Below, one piece after another: positions 1-7,218 of a stretch of 12,952 bases of DNA; the first letter of the stretch is position 1; every line of letters begins with the position of its first letter. Location of the stretch: assembly GCA_044341215.1 (NCBI GenBank), contig JBIISC010000026.1, positions 1 through 12,952 of the forward strand, read 5' to 3'. The position numbers and the translations under genes were made by a program. The DNA is from JAFMIT01 sp044341215 (lineage in GTDB: Bacteria > Actinomycetota > Actinomycetes > S36-B12 > UBA5976). A model generated the notes under the pieces. It worked only from the letters and a program-made list of their open reading frames with translations, was not told the DNA's origin and did not search any database.

Positions 1-923
1 TTTTCAATTGTTGTAACCACGCGAAGGCCAGCAACACCAAGTGCAGCATCGTCATAGCCAAGAGTGTTCAAACGTTTAGAAACTTCGGCAAGTATGTATC
101 CCTTAGGTCCGGCTAAACGATTGCCATCCATTCGATCAATATATGAAGGGAATTTAACTGAAGTACGTGATTTAGAGTCCAGCCATCCGGCATCAACCAT
201 TGCATCAAGTGCAGAATTCCAACGCTCTTCTAACCCAACTAAATCAACTTCAGGGGCTAAACCTTCAGGAGATTTCAAGAGAGCGGCAATAAATGCAGAT
301 TCGCCCACATTTAATTCGCTAACTTCCTTACTGAAGTAGGCCTGTGCGGCTGCTTCAACGCCATAAGCGCCGCGACCAAAGTAAACAGTGTTCAGATAGT
401 TTTCAAAAATCGTATCTTTGTCTGAGCTAGTTTCAAGTTTGATTGATAAAACGAGTTCCTTTATTTTTCGTGTGATTGAACGCTCTGAAGATAGATATGC
501 ATTTTTCACATACTGCTGAGTTATTGTGGAACCACCTTGTTGACTTCCACCAATCAAGTTGTTAATCACTGCACGACCAATACCAGTCACACTAAAACCG
601 GAGTGATTGTAAAAATCCCGATCTTCGAGGGCCAGAACCGCATGCTGAACATCTGCCGGAATTTGAGCTAGGTCAACTTGAACTCGGTTGTATTCGCCAA
701 TGCGTCCAATTTCATGTTTGCCATCTGCGTAATAAACAATTGTTGCGTTTGCAAATGAAATTTGATTTGGGCTTGGAATCGAAGTAATTGAAACTAAGTA
801 TGCGAGTGCAAGCGATCCAAAAAGACCTAAAAAGAAAGTAGTGCCGAATACAAGTTTCCATGAAGGAATCCATCTACGAATTCCTTTGCGATTATCGCGG
901 GGATAATTTATGAAACTTGGCAT
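1..923 (-). CDS. Class A penicillin-binding protein (GT51 transglycosylase/transpeptidase), N-terminal part only
   Basis: This is a bifunctional peptidoglycan synthase anchored in the plasma membrane. It polymerises lipid II into glycan strands and crosslinks the stems. About 307 codons are visible; the gene runs off the left edge, so the transpeptidase domain is missing here. Residues 1-22 are a basic cytoplasmic segment and about 24-46 a single membrane anchor. The GT51 motifs follow in order: EDRDFYNHSGF with catalytic Glu100, GGSTITQQ, RKIKELVLSIKLE, then the ENYLNTVYFGRGAYG block. The visible end (RVVTTIE) is the usual linker into the transpeptidase domain. The ATG at 923 is preferred. 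In-frame GTGs at 938 and 953 are possible; the one at 953 overlaps the upstream TAG stop as TAGTG, which would couple translation to the DUF5318 gene. M. tuberculosis ponA1 has the same DUF5318 neighbour. Family is certain, exact start is not. Confidence 0.93.
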   Translation of the reverse strand, partial: MPSFINYPRDNRKGIRRWIPSWKLVFGTTFFLGLFGSLALAYLVSITSIPSPNQISFANATIVYYADGKHEIGRIGEYNRVQVDLAQIPADVQHAVLALEDRDFYNHSGFSVTGIGRAVINNLIGGSQQGGSTITQQYVKNAYLSSERSITRKIKELVLSIKLETSSDKDTIFENYLNTVYFGRGAYGVEAAAQAYFSKEVSELNVGESAFIAALLKSPEGLAPEVDLVGLEERWNSALDAMVDAGWLDSKSRTSVKFPSYIDRMDGNRLAGPKGYILAEVSKRLNTLGYDDAALGVAGLRVVTTIE

Positions 924-952
924 TGAGATTTTCTTCACGGTAGAACTAAACA

Positions 953-1453
953 CTATTTAGCAAGGTCTCGTGGTTTTCTCGCAGCCTTGCGCGGTTTGCC
1001 ATCTCCAAGCACATACGAAACCAGTGCGTGGTTCCAGCCACATCCCTGACAAACTTCAATTGTGTAAATACTCAGAAATCCATATTGAGTAGCCATGCGC
1101 GGCAAATCTGTCGGTTTGACGATTTTGCCACTTGCATGTCCGAGTTCTACTGAATATACGTATGTGAGTTCATTTAGTTCAGTCTTTGTACAAATAGGAC
1201 ATAAACGTTCGGTGATTTGTCCATAATATTTTGCAGCCCGAAGTAAATAAGGGTCGGTATCGGCGCCATCAAAATTAAACCCAGCAGTCCGGCGGATCTC
1301 GAGTATTGCCTCGCGCCGGGCAAGTGCATGGTCAACCACGTGACGCGGAGCCTTGGCATCGGCCACTTCTTCAGGAATCTCGGGCGCGAGGGGTCCAGAG
1401 CTCGTCGAACGCAGGCGAGTGCCCTTAATTGAGGATTGTTTTGAGGTGGCCAT
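953..1453 (-). CDS. DUF5318 family zinc-ribbon-like protein (Rv0049-like)
   Basis: This is a small cytoplasmic protein of unknown function, restricted as far as I know to actinobacteria. With the ATG at 1453 it has 166 residues. The conserved part starts near VVDHALARREAIL and continues through DPYLLRAAKYYG. It contains two Cys pairs, CPIC (C85/C88) and CQGC (C135/C138), the latter followed by GWNH, which together look like a zinc ribbon. The C-terminal tail is basic. The reading frame stays open to an ATG at 1528, giving 191 residues. That start lies inside the dyad at 1518-1540, and the extra 25 residues do not match my memory of the family, whose members are about 130-140 residues, so I use the inner start. 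It is followed directly by the penicillin-binding protein gene and is probably cotranscribed with it, which hints at an envelope-related role. No enzymatic motif is visible. Confidence 0.85.
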   Translation of the reverse strand: MATSKQSSIKGTRLRSTSSGPLAPEIPEEVADAKAPRHVVDHALARREAILEIRRTAGFNFDGADTDPYLLRAAKYYGQITERLCPICTKTELNELTYVYSVELGHASGKIVKPTDLPRMATQYGFLSIYTIEVCQGCGWNHALVSYVLGDGKPRKAARKPRDLAK

Positions 1454-1463
1454 TAGAGCATTA

Positions 1464-1469
1464 AGGGTA
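1464..1469 (-). promoter_or_regulatory. Candidate -10 element for the DUF5318-PBP transcription unit
   Basis: On the minus strand the hexamer TACCCT fits the actinobacterial TAnnnT pattern and ends 10 nt before the ATG at 1453, which would leave a leader of only about 3 nt. There is no Shine-Dalgarno sequence before that ATG, which agrees with near-leaderless translation. The same hexamer lies 7 nt before the Nudix gene start. No -35 box is evident, and a six-base match is weak evidence. Confidence 0.3.
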
Positions 1470-1517
1470 CGGGCTAAATCACCATTTCGCTCGTGAGTTT
1501 GCTTGAGTTGTACTTTT

Positions 1518-1540
1518 TGATGTATCATTTTGATACATCA
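1518..1540. promoter_or_regulatory. Perfect 23-bp dyad, candidate PadR operator
   Basis: Arms TGATGTATCA and TGATACATCA are exact reverse complements of 10 bp separated by TTT. The core ATGTAT...ATACAT resembles the ATGT...ACAT half-sites known for PadR-family operators. It lies just upstream of the padR Shine-Dalgarno sequence, in the control region shared with the divergent DUF5318 gene. A possible padR promoter (TTGCTT at 1499-1504, 18-nt spacer, TATCAT at 1523-1528) would have its -10 inside the dyad, so a bound dimer would block initiation. Autorepression of padR-ino1, and perhaps control of the divergent cell-wall unit, is inferred. No U-tract follows, so a terminator is unlikely. Confidence 0.72.
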
Positions 1541-1542
1541 TT

Positions 1543-1548
1543 GGGAGG
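1543..1548 (+). promoter_or_regulatory. Shine-Dalgarno sequence fixing the padR start
   Basis: GGGAGG lies 5 nt before the ATG at 1554. This rules against the longer open frame beginning at a TTG at 1530, which falls in the centre of the operator dyad and lacks a ribosome-binding site. Confidence 0.8.
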
Positions 1549-1553
1549 TATCA

Positions 1554-2135
1554 ATGCGCAAGTCTTCAGCCGTTGAGCTGGCCATTCTTGGACTACTTCA
1601 GGAGTGCCCGCTACACGGATATGAGCTTCGCAAGCGACTTTCCACGTTGCTAGGTGCTTTAAGGGCGATCTCATACGGGGCGCTCTACCCAGCACTTAAG
1701 CAACTTTCAAAAGCTGGATATATCAGTGAAACCGGGAATATCTCGGCTCCTGGTCCAGCACTATCCACTAAACGCGCACGAATCACTTACAGCCTGACAG
1801 ATTCTGGAAAACAGTATTTGGCAGATTTGTTGGCCGACTCCGGTCCAGAAACTTGGGACGACGAAGGCTTTGGGGTTCGACTTGCGTTCTTCTCTACAAC
1901 TGAAAGTGAAGTTCGTCGCCGGATTCTTGAAGGCCGTCGTTCTCGTCTTGCAGAACGTAGAGCAACACTTCGCGAGAGCGTAGCTGCAACTCGTGAACGT
2001 ATTGATCGCTACACAATTGAATTACAAAGACATGGTCTAGACGGTGTTGAAAACGAACTGCGTTGGATTGATGAATTAATCGCAGCTGAAAGTCGCAGTA
2101 ATACCCAAGTAAAAAATTTGAAGGGAATCTCATGA
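1554..2135 (+). CDS. PadR-family transcriptional regulator
   Basis: This is a DNA-binding repressor-type protein of 193 residues. The N-terminal winged helix (about 6-80) carries the PadR signature: ILGLLQECPLHGYELRKRL, then SYGALYPALKQLSKAGYI, then a wing ending in ARITYSLTDSGKQYL. Residues about 100-180 are charged and helical (RRRILEGRRSRLAERRATLRE onward), like the usual C-terminal dimerisation coil of PadR proteins. The start is set by a strong ribosome-binding site. Its TGA overlaps the ATG of ino1 (ATGA), so the two are cotranscribed and probably translationally coupled. M. tuberculosis has the same PadR-ino1 pair (Rv0047c-Rv0046c). The likely target is the dyad immediately upstream, giving autoregulation of inositol synthesis. 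The ligand cannot be read from sequence. Confidence 0.93.
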   Translation: MRKSSAVELAILGLLQECPLHGYELRKRLSTLLGALRAISYGALYPALKQLSKAGYISETGNISAPGPALSTKRARITYSLTDSGKQYLADLLADSGPETWDDEGFGVRLAFFSTTESEVRRRILEGRRSRLAERRATLRESVAATRERIDRYTIELQRHGLDGVENELRWIDELIAAESRSNTQVKNLKGIS

Positions 2136-3211
2136 GCGAGATTAGAGTGGCAATTGTTGGTGTCGGTAACTGTGCTGCATCACTTGTCCAAGGTGTTGAG
2201 TTCTACAAGAACGCATCAACAAAAGAATCTGTACCAGGTCTTATGCACGTTGAGTTTGGCGGATACCACGTTAATAGCGTGAAGTTTGTCGCAGCTTTCG
2301 ACGTAGACGCAAAGAAGGTTGGAAAAGATCTTTCTGAAGCAATCCTGGCGAGCGAAAACAACACAATTAAATTGTGCGATGTGCCAAAGGCAGGTGTAAC
2401 TGTTCAACGCGGTCACACACTCGACGGATTAGGCAAGTACTACCGCTTAACAATTAAAGAATCTACAGATGCACCTGTTGACATCGTTAAGACTTTGAAA
2501 GATAACAAAGTTGATGTTTTGGTGTGCTACTTGCCTGTTGGTTCGGAAGAAGCAGCGAAGTTCTATGCACAATGTGCAATTGACGCTGGCGTTGGTTTCG
2601 TAAACGCACTTCCAGTTTTCATTGCTGGAACAAAAGAATGGGCAGATAAATTCACTGCCGCTGGTGTTCCAATTGTTGGCGATGACATCAAATCACAGGT
2701 CGGTGCAACTATCACCCACCGTGTTTTGGCTAAGTTGTTCCAAGACCGCGGTGTAATTGTTGACCGCACCTACCAACTTAACGTTGGTGGAAACATGGAC
2801 TTCATGAACATGTTGGAACGCGATCGCCTTGAATCTAAGAAGATTTCAAAGACTCAATCTGTGACTTCACAACTAGATCACGATCTAGGGGAAGGCAATG
2901 TTCACATTGGACCTTCTGACTACGTTAAATGGTTAGATGACCGAAAGTGGGCATTTGTTCGCCTTGAAGGTCGTGCATTCGGAAACGTGCCATTGAACTT
3001 GGAATACAAGCTAGAAGTTTGGGATTCACCAAACTCTGCAGGTGTAATCATCGATGCAATTCGTGCCTGCAAGATTGCACTAGATCGCAAAATCGGTGGA
3101 CCTATCTTGTCTGCTTCTTCATACTTCATGAAGTCGCCACCAGTTCAATACACCGACGATGCAGCAAAACAAGCTGTTGAAGACTTCATTAGCGGAAAAG
3201 TTGAACGTTAA
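2132..3211 (+). CDS. ino1: Inositol-3-phosphate synthase (myo-inositol-1-phosphate synthase)
   Basis: This cytoplasmic NAD-dependent isomerase converts glucose 6-phosphate to inositol 3-phosphate. In actinobacteria the product feeds phosphatidylinositol lipids and mycothiol. The protein has 359 residues, close to the mycobacterial enzyme. The N-terminal Rossmann motif is VAIVGVGNCAASLVQG (6-21). The family blocks GDDIKSQVGAT (183-193) and LNVGGNMDFMNM (216-227) follow, then the lysine-rich SKKISK (235-240), which lies in the active-site region of the family. The stop-start overlap with padR and the modest purine stretch AAGGGA before the ATG suggest coupled translation. A strong terminator follows the gene. 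All expected motifs are present and nothing looks degraded. Regulation by the adjacent PadR is inferred from operon structure. Confidence 0.97.
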   Translation: MSEIRVAIVGVGNCAASLVQGVEFYKNASTKESVPGLMHVEFGGYHVNSVKFVAAFDVDAKKVGKDLSEAILASENNTIKLCDVPKAGVTVQRGHTLDGLGKYYRLTIKESTDAPVDIVKTLKDNKVDVLVCYLPVGSEEAAKFYAQCAIDAGVGFVNALPVFIAGTKEWADKFTAAGVPIVGDDIKSQVGATITHRVLAKLFQDRGVIVDRTYQLNVGGNMDFMNMLERDRLESKKISKTQSVTSQLDHDLGEGNVHIGPSDYVKWLDDRKWAFVRLEGRAFGNVPLNLEYKLEVWDSPNSAGVIIDAIRACKIALDRKIGGPILSASSYFMKSPPVQYTDDAAKQAVEDFISGKVER

Positions 3212-3244
3212 TTAGTTGAGATTAAAACAATTAGTTTGAAGTAG

Positions 3245-3279
3245 AAAACACCGCAACCATTGGTTGCGGTGTTTTCTTA
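3245..3279. terminator. Bidirectional intrinsic terminator between ino1 and pcnA
   Basis: A 14-bp perfect stem (3245-3258 with 3262-3275; GC-rich core CACCGCAACC) closes a 3-nt loop, with AAAA on the left flank and TTTTCTT on the right. It therefore provides a U-tract in both directions and can end both ino1 transcripts (plus) and convergent pcnA transcripts (minus). The rest of the 119-nt gap between the genes shows nothing further. Confidence 0.93.
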
Positions 3280-3330
3280 TCTAGACATTGCGTTTTCCTG
3301 TGCAGTGTTATTGACTGTGATGTTTAAAAG

Positions 3331-4737
3331 CTACTTGTTAACTTCCCACCAAGATTTAAGCTCGACAGTCGCTTCTGCTTCTGTCATTGGGCCTTTATCT
3401 AAACGCAATTCCATTAAGAAGTTATACGCCTTACCAACCTTGGGACCGGGTTTAATTCCCAAAATACTCATAATCTGTTCGCCGTCCAAAGACGGACGAA
3501 TTGCATTCAGCTCTTCTTGAGCTTGCAGTTGCGAAATCCGCTCTTCAAGCGAATCGTAAGTTCTAGCCAAGTTGTCAGCTTTGCGCTGGTTTCTAGTGGT
3601 GCAATCTGCTCGTGTCAGTTTGTGAAGTCGCACAAGTTGATCATCCGCATCGCGCACATATCTACGAACTGCAGAGTCGGTCCATTCGCCTTTTCCATAA
3701 CCGTGGAAGCGCAAATGCAATTCAATCAACCTATAGACGCTATCAATTTCCTCATTGCTAAATCGAAGTGCCATCATGCGTTTCTTCGCAAGTTTTGCAC
3801 CCACGACTTCATGGTGATGAAATGAAACTCCGCCACCCTCTTCAAACTTTCTAGTTTTAGGTTTGCCAATATCGTGCAGTAATGCGGCAATTCGTAAAAC
3901 CAAATCCGGTTCAAGCTTTGGTTCGTGTAATTGTTCCAAAGCAATAGCTTGCTCTAACACTATTAGTGAGTGTTCAAAAACGTCTTTGTGGCGATGATGC
4001 TCATCTAACTCAAGTTTGAGTTTTGGAATTTCCGGCAAAACTATTTCAGCAATTCCAGTTTCAACTAATAGCTGCAAACCAATACGTGGGTTGGGCGCGA
4101 GCAATAACTTTGACAGCTCGTCGCGAACTCTTTCTGCTGACATAATTTCTATGCGACTTGCCATTTCAGACATTGCTGCAACAACATCTTCTGCAACTGT
4201 GAAATTCAATTGCGCAGCAAATCTGGCAGCTCGCATCATTCGAAGTGGATCGTCGGAAAAAGAATCAGCAGGCGAACCTGGGGTTCTAATTAAGCCAGCG
4301 GCAATATCTGAGATGCCACCATAAGGATCGATTAATTCGCCGTTTGGCAGTGAAAGTGCAATCGAGTTAATAGTGAAATCTCTACGCACTAAATCTTCAT
4401 GAATTGAAGTTCCGAAATTTACCGACGGCTTACGCGAATCAGTTTCGTACTGTTCCGCTCGGTAAGTGGTGATTTCTAAAGTTTCACCATTCTTATTAAC
4501 TCCCACTGTTCCGAAGCGAATACCAACATCCCAAACCCCATCAGCCCAACCATTTACTACTTCGATTACCTGCTCTGGGGTGGCATTTGTCGTGAAATCG
4601 AGGTCAGCTTGGGACCTGCCCATTACGGCATCGCGGACCCATCCGCCCACGAGGGCTAACTCAAAACCAGCGCCGACGAAGCGCTCGCCTAATTCCAAGG
4701 CGAGTTTTGGGATTGGAGTTTGTTGATTTGCGCTCAC
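3331..4737 (-). CDS. pcnA: CCA tRNA nucleotidyltransferase (poly(A) polymerase family, HD-domain type)
   Basis: The enzyme adds or repairs the 3'-terminal CCA of tRNAs in the cytoplasm. With the GTG at 4737 it has 468 residues, similar to actinobacterial homologues. The class II nucleotidyltransferase head shows LVGGWVRD (29-36) and the metal-binding D45-L-D47, then RRDFTINSIAL and the DDPLRMMRAARFAAQL block. An HD domain follows with LLHDIGKPKTR and downstream His residues (FHHHE). The frame is open upstream to 4899, but that part overlaps the divergent Nudix gene and lacks family similarity. GTG 4737 begins just before the conserved head. It has no Shine-Dalgarno sequence, yet TAGTCT lies 8 nt upstream, fitting a leaderless transcript. 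An ATG at 4788 is a poorer alternative because it overlaps the Nudix start. The gene is convergent with ino1 and divergent from the Nudix gene, the same arrangement as Rv3907c/Rv3908. Confidence 0.95.
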   Translation of the reverse strand: MSANQQTPIPKLALELGERFVGAGFELALVGGWVRDAVMGRSQADLDFTTNATPEQVIEVVNGWADGVWDVGIRFGTVGVNKNGETLEITTYRAEQYETDSRKPSVNFGTSIHEDLVRRDFTINSIALSLPNGELIDPYGGISDIAAGLIRTPGSPADSFSDDPLRMMRAARFAAQLNFTVAEDVVAAMSEMASRIEIMSAERVRDELSKLLLAPNPRIGLQLLVETGIAEIVLPEIPKLKLELDEHHRHKDVFEHSLIVLEQAIALEQLHEPKLEPDLVLRIAALLHDIGKPKTRKFEEGGGVSFHHHEVVGAKLAKKRMMALRFSNEEIDSVYRLIELHLRFHGYGKGEWTDSAVRRYVRDADDQLVRLHKLTRADCTTRNQRKADNLARTYDSLEERISQLQAQEELNAIRPSLDGEQIMSILGIKPGPKVGKAYNFLMELRLDKGPMTEAEATVELKSWWEVNK

Positions 4738-4745
4738 AAGGGCAG

Positions 4746-4751
4746 AGACTA
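4746..4751 (-). promoter_or_regulatory. Candidate -10 element for leaderless pcnA
   Basis: TAGTCT on the minus strand matches TAnnnT and ends 8 nt before the GTG at 4737, placing the transcript start at or next to the start codon. No -35 consensus is visible. This hexamer falls where the -35 of the divergent Nudix promoter would be. Confidence 0.45.
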
Positions 4752-4767
4752 CGCACGGTTGGGCGGT

Positions 4768-4773
4768 TACCCT
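4768..4773 (+). promoter_or_regulatory. Candidate -10 element for leaderless Nudix-DUF6049-murJ transcript
   Basis: TACCCT matches TAnnnT and ends exactly 7 nt before the ATG at 4781, the spacing expected for transcription starting on the A of the start codon. There is no Shine-Dalgarno sequence before this ATG. It overlaps the -35 position of the divergent pcnA promoter. Confidence 0.5.
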
Positions 4774-4780
4774 TAGACGT

Positions 4781-5257
4781 ATGAGCATCCGTCGTGCCTC
4801 GAATATCAGGGGCTCGCGCCAAAAGCGCAAAAACCAACGCGACGAAGTAAGTGCTGGCGGTCTAGTAGTTGAACTTGAGACTATGCGGGCGGTCATCATT
4901 GGCCGACGAAATAATCGTGGCCGACTTCTTTGGTCGCTACCAAAAGGTCATCTTGAAGAAGGTGAGACTCCACACGAAGCAGCTATTCGTGAGGTCCTTG
5001 AAGAGACCGGTCTATCTGGTGAGATACACGCCGATCTAGGCGTCATTGATTTTTGGTTTCAACAAGACAAGATAACTATTCACAAAACCGTGCACCATTT
5101 TCTAATCCTTTCAAAAGGCGGACAGCTGATTGGTCAAGAGGGAGAAGTTGATGAGATTGCATGGGTTGGCCTAGACCAAATTGCAATGCGCCTAACCCAT
5201 GATGATGAGAAACAACTCATTTCAAAAGCACATTCGCTTTTGTCGGGGCTTAAATGA
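4781..5257 (+). CDS. Nudix hydrolase (MutT4-like)
   Basis: A 158-residue cytoplasmic Nudix protein. Such enzymes cleave nucleoside diphosphates linked to another moiety and often sanitise oxidised or non-canonical nucleotides. The complete Nudix box lies at 56-78: G56, E62, R70-E71, E74-E75, G77, which gives the Mg2+-binding glutamates. A preceding SAGGLVVE strand and the WSLPKGHLEEGE stretch are typical. The first 20 residues are unusually basic (RR...RGSRQKRKNQR) and could bind nucleic acid or be a flexible tail. The gene is divergent from pcnA and overlaps the next gene by 4 nt (ATGA). Position next to pcnA matches mutT4 (Rv3908) in M. tuberculosis. The substrate is not predictable from what I see, so I leave the symbol blank. 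Confidence 0.93.
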   Translation: MSIRRASNIRGSRQKRKNQRDEVSAGGLVVELETMRAVIIGRRNNRGRLLWSLPKGHLEEGETPHEAAIREVLEETGLSGEIHADLGVIDFWFQQDKITIHKTVHHFLILSKGGQLIGQEGEVDEIAWVGLDQIAMRLTHDDEKQLISKAHSLLSGLK

Positions 5258-7218
5258 CCAGATATTTAAGTGCAATGATGATTACTTTGATGCTGATCTT
5301 CAACTTGCCAACGTCGTTTGCTAACGAAGAGCCAATCTCAGTAAATCTAGTTTCTCAATCCCATGTTTGGATTACCGACCGACCAAACATTAGTTTTGTC
5401 ATCGAAGAAGCAGCTGCAAACACAATTAGTAATGCCGAGGTTGAGATCTCTAAGAGTGCGCTGCTCGGACGTAGTGCAATTCGTTCAATCATCGCTAAAC
5501 CAAATAGCGTTGAATACAAACAGATATTCGAGACTACAAAGCTCACTCAGAATGAGAACCAATACACACTGACCTTGCCAGGCCCAAGGTTGAATTTCAG
5601 CGGCGCTGGCACCTACGCATTACGGATTACGGTTTATGTTCGTGGTGAAGCAAAGAAAATAACTAGCTTCATTTCTTTTTTACCTGAATCAATTCGCTTG
5701 AAGAATCTAAATGTTGCAACAGTTCTACCAATGGTTGTAAACAGTGGCCTGTCACCCGACGATTTGGTCTTGAATGACAAAGCAGCTAATTCATTTCTAA
5801 ATAACGAAGGTCTAAGTTCTGTTTTGGATTCTGGCAAGTCAATGCCAAATGTAACGTGGTTAGTAGATTCAGATACATTTCGTTTGGCGCAGAGCATCTC
5901 AGATAATGAAGCAATTACAATGCCGGAGAATCACGAATTATCAGAAGAACAAATTTCTGGTGCGCAAACTTGGCTAGAGGCACTACCTTCAGTCTTAAAT
6001 TCCACAAACACCTACCTGTTGCCTACCGGCAATGTGAATGCGGTAGCACTTAAAAATAGTGGCCATAATCGACTTGCTAAGTTTTCAATTCTTGATTCCC
6101 AATATGTCTCAGATTTTCTGGCAAGTTCTTCATTAAAGAAAATAACGATTGCCCCTAAGGGTGACTATTCCGATGCAGGATTCACTTGGCTCAAGAGCCA
6201 ACAAATTTCTTTTAACTTACTTAACTCAAAGGCCTACCCGGCAAAGAGTTCTACTTACACACCAAATGCGGTCGTGAAAGACGGCACTGGCGCAACCGCT
6301 CCGGTAATTGACCAGTATGCATCTGGTCTATTCACTGACGCAATTAGCAGCGCGACTAATGCTGGTATGTACCAAGCGGCTTTCGCAGGAGATTTGCTTA
6401 TAACCGCCCTCGAACAGCCAGGTATTGAAAGGTTCATTGTCCTTAAGCCAGACACAAATCGTGACGGCATCACGAACCTAAAGTTTAAAAATACTGTTTC
6501 ATCTCTATCTGCACCTTGGATCAATCAAGTTAGTCTTGCAAAGTTCAAGGACGCCAAGGTTGGAAGTCGTACCAGAAATCAGGTAGTAAATCGGCTATCA
6601 AATGTTGCTAAAGATCTTATGGATCTAACTCATGAGACTAAAAATAGTTTGGCTTCACTAATCGAGGGTGAAGCTGAAGAAAACCAGACCGATTTTGCAA
6701 TTCTTCGTTTGGCCAACTTTTCTGCTGATGAGAAGAGTCAGAAACAGTTACACAAACAGACCCGCATTTTTCTCGAACGCCTAAACGGAGCCGTGCGCAT
6801 CATGTCATCAGGCACGGTGGTGTTTCCTAGTGAAACAGCGAAAGTTCCAATCACCATTAGAAATGACTTGAGTGTGCCTATCGAAATAGGCATTATTACT
6901 TCAGGACTTCCAGCGGTGCGAGTTCTGCCACAATCGGTAGCAGACATGCAAATTGATCCAGGACGACGAAAGAGCATTGAAATTCCAACTCGACTAATTG
7001 GTTCCGACACGGCTTATCTGAAACTTCAAATTGTGGATCTAAATGGCAAACACATCGGCGATCCAATCTTGATTCAAGTTTCCTCTTCAGCCTATGCCCA
7101 AGCTGCTGCTTGGGTTATTGGCGCAGCTTTTGCACTGTTGTTGTTGTTTGCAATTCGCAACACTTTGAAGCGGTTGCGAGCTACCCGTGAGAGTTCGCAG
7201 GAGAATATGAAATTGTGA
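5254..7218 (+). CDS. DUF6049 family secreted, C-terminally membrane-anchored protein (Rv3909-like)
   Basis: A 654-residue protein of unknown function. An N-terminal signal peptide (about 1-23, hydrophobic MMITLMLIFNL, likely cleavage after SFA) is followed by a large extracytoplasmic region, one C-terminal membrane helix (about 617-634, AAAWVIGAAFALLLLFAI) and a basic cytoplasmic tail of about 20 residues. The stretch around 540-610 (GTVVFPSETAKVPITIRNDL onward) looks like a beta-sandwich or NEW3-type domain ahead of the anchor. I see no catalytic motif. Position between the Nudix gene and murJ, with 4-nt overlaps on both sides, is the conserved context of this family and suggests a role in envelope assembly alongside the lipid II flippase. 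That role is inference. It is shorter than the mycobacterial homologue, as I recall it (about 800 residues). Confidence 0.85.
   Translation: MTRYLSAMMITLMLIFNLPTSFANEEPISVNLVSQSHVWITDRPNISFVIEEAAANTISNAEVEISKSALLGRSAIRSIIAKPNSVEYKQIFETTKLTQNENQYTLTLPGPRLNFSGAGTYALRITVYVRGEAKKITSFISFLPESIRLKNLNVATVLPMVVNSGLSPDDLVLNDKAANSFLNNEGLSSVLDSGKSMPNVTWLVDSDTFRLAQSISDNEAITMPENHELSEEQISGAQTWLEALPSVLNSTNTYLLPTGNVNAVALKNSGHNRLAKFSILDSQYVSDFLASSSLKKITIAPKGDYSDAGFTWLKSQQISFNLLNSKAYPAKSSTYTPNAVVKDGTGATAPVIDQYASGLFTDAISSATNAGMYQAAFAGDLLITALEQPGIERFIVLKPDTNRDGITNLKFKNTVSSLSAPWINQVSLAKFKDAKVGSRTRNQVVNRLSNVAKDLMDLTHETKNSLASLIEGEAEENQTDFAILRLANFSADEKSQKQLHKQTRIFLERLNGAVRIMSSGTVVFPSETAKVPITIRNDLSVPIEIGIITSGLPAVRVLPQSVADMQIDPGRRKSIEIPTRLIGSDTAYLKLQIVDLNGKHIGDPILIQVSSSAYAQAAAWVIGAAFALLLLFAIRNTLKRLRATRESSQENMKL

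Noticed and set aside
64..339. Plus-strand ORF of 91 residues
   Set aside because: It lies wholly inside the PBP gene on the other strand, has no ribosome-binding site and shows no recognisable domain.
1454..1528. 25-residue N-terminal extension of the DUF5318 protein
   Set aside because: Its ATG lies in the dyad, has no ribosome-binding site, and the family core begins well downstream. I kept it as an alternative only.
3517..4726. Several plus-strand ORFs of 86-102 residues within pcnA
   Set aside because: They are opposite-strand shadows of a well-supported enzyme, without start signals or domain patterns.
4738..4899. 54-residue N-terminal extension of PcnA
   Set aside because: The extra residues overlap the Nudix gene start on the opposite strand and precede the conserved nucleotidyltransferase head; the GTG at 4737 with a nearby -10 is more plausible.
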